DNA from: Kitasatospora sp. GAS204B
Lineage (GTDB): Bacteria; Actinomycetota; Actinomycetes; Streptomycetales; Streptomycetaceae
Assembly (NCBI RefSeq): GCF_029892155.1
Contig: NZ_JARZAG010000029.1
Coordinates: forward strand, 1-64,000
Reading direction: 5' to 3'
DNA: 64,000 bases
Position numbers and translations under genes: made by a program. Below, one piece after another: positions 41,630-64,000 of this stretch; position 1 is the first letter of the stretch, and each line of letters begins with the position of its first letter. The notes beneath the pieces were generated by a model. The model worked only from the letters and a program-made list of their open reading frames with translations. It was not told the origin of the DNA and did not search any database.

Positions 41630-42223
41630 TTACGCCGCCCCGCACCACGCGGCCGCCCGCGTCCGGGCGACGCGCGCGCGGCCGGCGGCCTCGTCGGCGC
41701 CGCCGGCGGGCTTGGCGGCCGACGGGAGGAAGCCCGAGCGGACGCCCCGGCCCGCGTTCCCATCGACGCCGCCCTTCCCCTCTCCGGCGATCAGGGCGCT
41801 CGCGGTACGGGTACTGGCCGGGTCGGCAGCCGCCGACATCAGCCGAGCGGCATCGACCACGTCCGTGGACGGCGGGACGACCAGCAGCTCGAGTCGGAGC
41901 GGGGCGTAGGAACAGACCACGATCTCCTGCTGGTCCTGTTCCTCACTGAACCAGCCCACGTGCACGAGGTGTCCCGCGACCGGGATCCGCCGCGGGATGA
42001 CCGGCCACTGCGCCGGGTTCACGGTGATCCGCAGGACCTCACCCCAGCGCTTCTCCAATGCCGCGGCCAGGGAGGGGATTTCGAGAAGAAGGTCACGTGA
42101 TCGGGGCCACCACGCACCATCCAGGCGGCCCGGCCGTACGCCGTCAGGCGCAAGCGACAACCGCACGTCGGAGTCGATGGATCGCATCGCGATCGCACGG
42201 TCGAGGGTCATAGTCATGATCAA
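41630..42223 (-). CDS. DUF5994-like protein
   Basis: A 197-residue protein. The segment RLSLAPDGVRPGRLDGAWWPRSRDLLLEIP, with VNPAQWPVIPRRIPVAGHLVHVGWF later, is the recognisable core of the actinobacterial DUF5994 family, of unknown function. The C-terminal 40 residues are Ala/Arg-rich and probably unstructured. Such genes are often near universal stress protein and PRC-barrel genes, as here, which hints at a stress-response neighbourhood. Confidence 0.8.
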   Translation of the reverse strand: MIMTMTLDRAIAMRSIDSDVRLSLAPDGVRPGRLDGAWWPRSRDLLLEIPSLAAALEKRWGEVLRITVNPAQWPVIPRRIPVAGHLVHVGWFSEEQDQQEIVVCSYAPLRLELLVVPPSTDVVDAARLMSAAADPASTRTASALIAGEGKGGVDGNAGRGVRSGFLPSAAKPAGGADEAAGRARVARTRAAAWCGAA

Positions 42224-42722
42224 GCACCTGTCTCCGGACCCCCGGAGCAGGGGTCCGGCAGAGCCGCGCGCCGGAGACGACGCCAGTGTCCGGTGCCGGC
42301 ATTCGAAGTGCCTTCGGTGACACCCAGGTTACTCCGAGCAAGGCCGGGGCGAGCACTGGCGCGGCAGCCACGCCCTGGTCGCGACCCGGCGGGCGCCTTG
42401 CCTCACCGGAGGACGCCATGCGTAACACTGTGTGGCGTGTCGAACACAGAGAAGGACGGCGGCAGCGGTGCGCCCAGTCCCGACGCCCCGTTGGCCACAC
42501 TCGACCACCTACCACTCAAGATCGCCCTCTCCCCCATCCTCCCGGAGATCGTCGTCACCACCGTCCCGCTCCACGTGTGATGCGAGCGCTGGTGCCCGCA
42601 GACGGACAGGAGCAGGCTGAGAAGTGGCTCGGTGCCGGACGACCGCACAGGCCGCCCCGTCGCCGGCCGCAACAGGACGGCCACGCGCGCCTGCACGCCC
42701 GCCGAATCCCTGGAGGTCCCCC
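42224..42722. other. Long intergenic region before the universal stress gene
   Basis: A 499-base gap between divergent genes. It holds one candidate micro-ORF (42437-42580) and must carry the promoters of the DUF5994-like and universal stress genes. No clear promoter, repeat or RNA was recognised by eye. Confidence 0.35.
42437..42580 (+). CDS. Possible 47-residue micro-protein
   Basis: A GTG at 42437 opens a frame SNTEKDGGSGAPSPDAPL followed by LDHLPLKIALSPILPEIVVTTVPLHV. The alternation of a disordered head and a well-mixed tail is protein-like, but no ribosome binding site is evident and no homologue is recognised. Weak call. Confidence 0.25.
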   Translation: MSNTEKDGGSGAPSPDAPLATLDHLPLKIALSPILPEIVVTTVPLHV

Positions 42723-43217
42723 ATGACCGATCCTCCCGTCCCCCACCCGGCTGGCCCGATCGTGGTCGGCACGGACGGTTCGGTCCCAGCCCGGCAGGCT
42801 GTGACCTTCGCGCTGCGCGAGGCCCAACTGCGCGGCACCGGGCTGCGAGCCGTCTGCGCATACGAGTACACGCCCACCCTGCACTCAGGCTTCGAACGGG
42901 CGGTCGACTCCGGCCCCGACAGCAACCCCATCCCCCAGCAGCGCGATCTCGTCACCCAGGCCGTGGCCGACTCCGTCGAGCAACTGCGGCAACAGCTCGG
43001 CGGACCCGCCGTGGACGTGGAGATCGTCTGCGAGAAAGGCCGTCCGGCGCAGGTCCTGCTCGAAGCGAGCAAGGGTGCCTGCCTGCTCGTGGTCGGCTCC
43101 CGGGGATCAGGTGCGTGGGGACGCCTCACCCTCGGCTCGACCAGCACCGAGGTCGTCCACCACGCTCACCTTCCCGTCGTGGTCATACCGGTGGAGCACG
43201 ACACCGCCGCTACCTGA
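42723..43217 (+). CDS. Universal stress protein
   Basis: A 164-residue UspA-family protein with its ATG behind GGAGG. It begins IVVGTDGSVPARQAVTFALREA and ends in the ATP-binding G-2x-G-9x-G(S/T) motif within VGSRGSGAWGRLTLGSTSTEVVHHAHLPVVVIP. Such proteins bind ATP and help survival under starvation, hypoxia or oxidative stress. It overlaps the 3' end of a convergent LysR gene by 8 bases. Confidence 0.92.
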   Translation: MTDPPVPHPAGPIVVGTDGSVPARQAVTFALREAQLRGTGLRAVCAYEYTPTLHSGFERAVDSGPDSNPIPQQRDLVTQAVADSVEQLRQQLGGPAVDVEIVCEKGRPAQVLLEASKGACLLVVGSRGSGAWGRLTLGSTSTEVVHHAHLPVVVIPVEHDTAAT

Positions 43218-44133
43218 CGATGTCCTGGGGCCTGTCCGGCACCTGACGATCGGTCACGAGATCGGCGAACCGCCGGGCAGCCTCGGTGGGGTTGGCCGGG
43301 TGGATGAGTTCCGTCCGATGGACCAGGCGGGGTGCGGCGACCGGGACGGCCGCGATGCCGGGAAGCGTGGCGGCGAGTGGCAGCGGGAGCGCGGCGAGGC
43401 CGTGGCCGGCGGCGGCCAGTGCGGCGAGGCCGTGCAGATCGGTCCCGCGGTGGCGGACGCGGGGGTGGAAGCCGTCGGCTCGGCAGACGGCGCGCAGCCG
43501 GTCGAGCGGGATCGCGGTGTCGGGGGCGTCGATCCACTGGGCCTGCGTGAGGTCGATCAGGCGCACCGACCCGCGCCCGGCCAGCGGATGGTCGCGGGGG
43601 AAGAGCACGGCCAGGGTCTCCTCGGCTGCGGCGAGCGTGGTGGTGGGGCCGAGGTTGGGCAGTGGGAGCGGGTCGCTGGGGGCGGCGGCGCCGTCGACCA
43701 GGCCGATGTCGGCGCCCCCGGTGAGCACGTTCTCGATCACCGCGTCCCGGCCGAGGACCCGTACCTCGAGGTCCAGCGGGTGGGTGGTGGTGCGCAGTTG
43801 GGCGAGGGCCCGGGCAACGGCGGGACCGAGGGCGGCGGGCGCGTGGGCGAGGGTCAGCCGGGTGGGGTGGGTGTGGCGCAGGCGGGTGATGTCGGCGCGG
43901 GCGGCGTCCAGGAGCAGCAGCAGGGCGGGGGCGTGTTCCAGCAGTCGTGCTCCGGCCGGGGTGGGGGCCACGGGGCGGCGTTCGATCAGTCGGGTGCTCA
44001 GGTCGGCCTCGAGCGCGGCGATGTGCTGGGAGACGGCGGACTGGGTGTAGCCGAGCACCGAGGCGGCGGCGGAGAAGGAGCGCTGGTCGAGGACCGCGAC
44101 GAAGGTGCGCAGCAGATGCGGATTCACGTGCAT
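43210..44133 (-). CDS. LysR-family regulator
   Basis: A 307-residue LysR protein. The helix-turn-helix is FSAAASVLGYTQSAVSQHIAALEADLSTRLIER (about residues 19-52), with the standard effector domain after it. It is divergent from a glutamine-amidotransferase-like gene across 61 bases, and a dyad overlaps its start codon. The start has no evident ribosome binding site and may be leaderless. Confidence 0.87.
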   Translation of the reverse strand: MHVNPHLLRTFVAVLDQRSFSAAASVLGYTQSAVSQHIAALEADLSTRLIERRPVAPTPAGARLLEHAPALLLLLDAARADITRLRHTHPTRLTLAHAPAALGPAVARALAQLRTTTHPLDLEVRVLGRDAVIENVLTGGADIGLVDGAAAPSDPLPLPNLGPTTTLAAAEETLAVLFPRDHPLAGRGSVRLIDLTQAQWIDAPDTAIPLDRLRAVCRADGFHPRVRHRGTDLHGLAALAAAGHGLAALPLPLAATLPGIAAVPVAAPRLVHRTELIHPANPTEAARRFADLVTDRQVPDRPQDIVR

Positions 44134-44150
44134 CAGTGTTGCTTATGCAC
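44128..44150. promoter_or_regulatory. Dyad at the LysR start, probable autoregulatory site
   Basis: GTGCAT (44128-44133) and ATGCAC (44145-44150) form a perfect inverted repeat spaced by 11 bases. The first arm contains the LysR start codon. In a 61-base divergent gap this is the best candidate for the regulator's binding site. Confidence 0.45.
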
Positions 44151-44194
44151 GGTGCAGAGAACATCGTTGGACCTGATGCTGGAGGGCCAGCAGG

Positions 44195-44914
44195 ATGGTG
44201 GTCATGAACCACACCGCACGTATCGCCCTGGTCGGCGACCGCTCCGACGCCGTCCGCGCCCACACCCGCATCCCCGGCCTGCTCGAGACGCTGCGCGGAC
44301 GGGACGGGCTGGACCTGGACGCCTACTGGATCCCCAGCGAGGACGCCGACCAGGACCTCGACGGCTTCGACGCGATCTGGGTCCTGCCCGGCAGCCCCTA
44401 CCGCAGCGAGGACGGTGCCCTGGCGGCGATCCGCACCGCACGCGAGAGCCGCATCCCGTTCCTGGGGACCTGCGGCGGCTTCCAGCACGCACTACTGGAG
44501 TTCGCCCGCGACGTCTGCGGCCTCGACCGCGCCGGCCACGCCGAGAACGACCCGGCGACCGCCGACCAGGACGCGGTGATCCTCCCGCTGGCCTGCTCGC
44601 TGGTCGGCCATGAGGGAGCCGTCCGGGTCACCCCCGGCTCCCGGGCCGCCCAGTTGCTCGGCGCGGAGCGCACCCAGGCGCGGTACCACTGCAACTACGG
44701 CGTCAACCCGCAACACCTGGACGTGCTGCGCGAGCACGGCCTGGCCTTCACGGGGACCGATGAGTCCGGCGACGTCCGGATCGCCGAACTGCCCACCCAC
44801 CCCTTCTTCCTGGCCACCCTCTTCCAGCCCGAGCTGGACGGTGACGGCACCCGGGTCCACCCGCTGATCACCGGACTGGCCGCAGCCGCCACCGACCACG
44901 CCGCCGCCCGATGA
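44195..44914 (+). CDS. Glutamine-amidotransferase-like protein related to the CTP synthase C-terminal domain
   Basis: A 239-residue stand-alone class I glutamine amidotransferase-fold protein. The nucleophile elbow GTCGGFQHAL carries Cys93, and IWVLPGSPY is the usual oxyanion-side segment. The expected catalytic HPE is replaced by QPE (Q211-E213 in ATLFQPEL), so ordinary glutaminase chemistry may be lost. Streptomycetes have a family described as CTP-synthase C-terminal-region-related proteins, to which this probably belongs. It is divergent from a LysR gene that likely controls it. The first ATG (44195) has GGAGGG at a good distance. Confidence 0.75.
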   Translation: MVVMNHTARIALVGDRSDAVRAHTRIPGLLETLRGRDGLDLDAYWIPSEDADQDLDGFDAIWVLPGSPYRSEDGALAAIRTARESRIPFLGTCGGFQHALLEFARDVCGLDRAGHAENDPATADQDAVILPLACSLVGHEGAVRVTPGSRAAQLLGAERTQARYHCNYGVNPQHLDVLREHGLAFTGTDESGDVRIAELPTHPFFLATLFQPELDGDGTRVHPLITGLAAAATDHAAAR

Positions 44915-45080
44915 GCGCGCGCACCGTACTGGGCACCGTGCTGGACCGGGCAGGCGTCCCCGTCCGCGCCTGGCTGCGCGCGTGCACCGTGCCCGAGGCC
45001 CACGCCAGAAGCCCGCTCGCCACCTTCCCGGACGCCGCGCTCGGTGCCGCGCGCTCAGCGCCGCAGAATCTGATGCCGGC

Positions 45081-45821
45081 TCAGCAGGAGATGTTGCCGC
45101 CGCCGACGTCGGTACCGAGGACGCCGACGAACCTCTTGTAGAGGTTGATCCGGTCGTTGCGCTCGTCCGGGTTCTTGCCGTTGCACTCCAGGTCGCCGTT
45201 GATGCTGCGGATCGTCTCACCGAAGCCCCTGCCGTTGACCATCGCGTCGTGCGGGGTCATCGTCCCGGCGCCCTTCTGGGTGTCCCAGAACCACAGGGCG
45301 GTCTCCCAGGACACGGCGGCGTCGCGCTCCACCCGGTACGGGTCCTTCAGCAGGTCGATGTGCAGGGCGTCACCGGCCGCCTTGTAGTTGAAGTTCCAGC
45401 TCAGCTGCAGCGGGCCGCGCCCGTAGTAGGCGGCCACACCGGCCGGGCAGCCGTAGGGCCGGCTCTGGTCGCAGTAGTGGGAGTAGTTGGCCTGGTTCTG
45501 CTCGACGATGTATTTCAGGCCGGCGGTCTCGTGGCTCACGTTGGCCAGGAAGGCGGCCGCCTCGCGCTTGCGCACCGCATCGCTGCCGGTCGTGGCGAAT
45601 CCCGGGTAGGCACTCAGTGCGCTGGTCAGGCCCTGGTAGGTGTAGAAGCCGTTCCGGGCCGGGAACATCTGGTTGAACTGCGCCTGGCTGACCACGAACG
45701 ACCCGGCGGCCGAGGCGGGCACCGCCGGAACGGCGACCGCCAGCCCGCTGACGACCGCCGCGGCGCTCAGCATGGCCAGCACGCGGGACCGGGTTCGGGA
45801 TACGGCACGGGAAAGGGACAT
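45081..45821 (-). CDS. Secreted GH19 chitinase
   Basis: A 246-residue exported chitinase from the ATG at 45821 behind AAGGAG. The signal peptide ends near PASAAG. The catalytic domain starts directly after it (FVVSQAQFNQMFPARNGFYTYQGL); the acid/base glutamate is in VSHETAGL, and YYGRGPLQLSWNFNY is the substrate-cleft motif. No chitin-binding module is attached. It hydrolyses chitin and may act against fungi. It lies next to the PKS genes on the same strand but shows no link to them. Confidence 0.9.
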   Translation of the reverse strand: MSLSRAVSRTRSRVLAMLSAAAVVSGLAVAVPAVPASAAGSFVVSQAQFNQMFPARNGFYTYQGLTSALSAYPGFATTGSDAVRKREAAAFLANVSHETAGLKYIVEQNQANYSHYCDQSRPYGCPAGVAAYYGRGPLQLSWNFNYKAAGDALHIDLLKDPYRVERDAAVSWETALWFWDTQKGAGTMTPHDAMVNGRGFGETIRSINGDLECNGKNPDERNDRINLYKRFVGVLGTDVGGGNISC

Positions 45822-46009
45822 CTGCACTCCTTCGGTGGCGGGGACCGAGCTGCTCGAGTCGTCGGGGGCGAGTGATTCGGATTCTCGGAGCTTCGAGGAC
45901 GAATCAACGGCTGGAGCCTTTCATGAATTCGGCACGAACAAGCGTGAATTGACGGTAGATCACTCGCTCGGGGACGATCTTGCCCACGGGTTGACGGCCT
46001 CGCGGCTGC

Positions 46010-52582
<6,573 letters not shown>

Positions 52583-52620
52583 GTGAGCCTCTCGTTCGGG
52601 TCGGCCGCCAGGTGCTGTGG

Positions 52621-64000
<11,380 letters not shown>

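Noticed and set aside
44911..45141. 76-codon plus-strand frame overlapping the amidotransferase-like stop (ATGA)
   Set aside because: The overlap looks like coupling, but the frame runs into the 3' end of the GH19 chitinase on the other strand and its tail is Pro/Thr-rich with no recognisable domain.

Overview
This is a high-GC window with the codon habits of a streptomycete: third-position G/C bias, many GTG/TTG starts, GGAGG-type ribosome binding sites. The gene content also fits Streptomyces or Kitasatospora: a FemX-type peptidoglycan branching enzyme, secreted multidomain glycosidases with discoidin or ricin domains, a SigE-family ECF sigma factor, a DUF5994-like protein, many LysR/TetR/MarR/WYL/MmyB-like regulators, and a modular type I polyketide synthase. 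No rRNA, tRNA, CRISPR array, insertion sequence or phage gene was seen.

Layout. 1-2.0 kb: the end of a femX-like gene, an alanine-racemase-fold protein and an exported NTF2-like protein. 2.1-10.6 kb: a sugar-utilisation block. It holds a secreted discoidin plus beta-helix protein (probable beta-1,3-glucanase) with a CebR-like operator in front, a ROK repressor, and a divergent ABC importer (binding lipoprotein and two permeases) followed by a GH1 beta-glucosidase. 10.7-14.3 kb: a secreted ricin-lectin/phosphoesterase and a divergent secreted beta-propeller. 14.4-20.6 kb: a GT87 mannosyltransferase-like membrane protein; a tightly coupled four-gene operon (unknown protein, second unknown protein, kinase-fold protein, GNAT); and, divergent from that operon, a GT2 glycosyltransferase and a helix-turn-helix/TPR-like regulator. 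20.9-23.0 kb: a secreted GH27 enzyme with a C-terminal ricin-like module. 23.1-25.9 kb: a class A beta-lactamase gene with a divergent LysR gene and a penicillin-recognising serine hydrolase, the same arrangement as blaL-blaA-blaB of Streptomyces cacaoi.

26-45 kb is a patchwork of small regulator/enzyme pairs: LysR/BASS transporter, GNAT/VOC/WYL, ECF sigma with a repeat-bearing partner, XRE/SnoaL-like, VOC/MarR, TetR next to gene debris and a cupin, TetX-like monooxygenase/TetR, PRC-barrel, DUF5994-like, universal stress protein, LysR/glutamine-amidotransferase-like protein, and a GH19 chitinase. The 36.6-38.2 kb stretch contains broken pieces of a FAD monooxygenase, an IMP-dehydrogenase-like gene and a CocE/S15-type hydrolase, so it is a deletion or recombination scar.

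46.0-64.0 kb is the 3' part of a type I PKS cluster, all on the minus strand and running in from beyond the right edge. The upstream protein (cut by the edge) supplies a partial KR-ACP and two complete KS-AT-DH-KR-ACP modules with methylmalonyl-type ATs. The next protein is one KS-AT-DH-ER-KR-ACP module with a malonyl-type AT. Matching docking tails suggest direct chain transfer between them. The last protein has no thioesterase but ends in another docking tail, so its acceptor must be encoded elsewhere, most likely off the right edge. The predicted chain end is a dimethyl-diene followed by a fully reduced two-carbon unit, with one caveat: the second DH has an altered HxxxGxxxxP motif.
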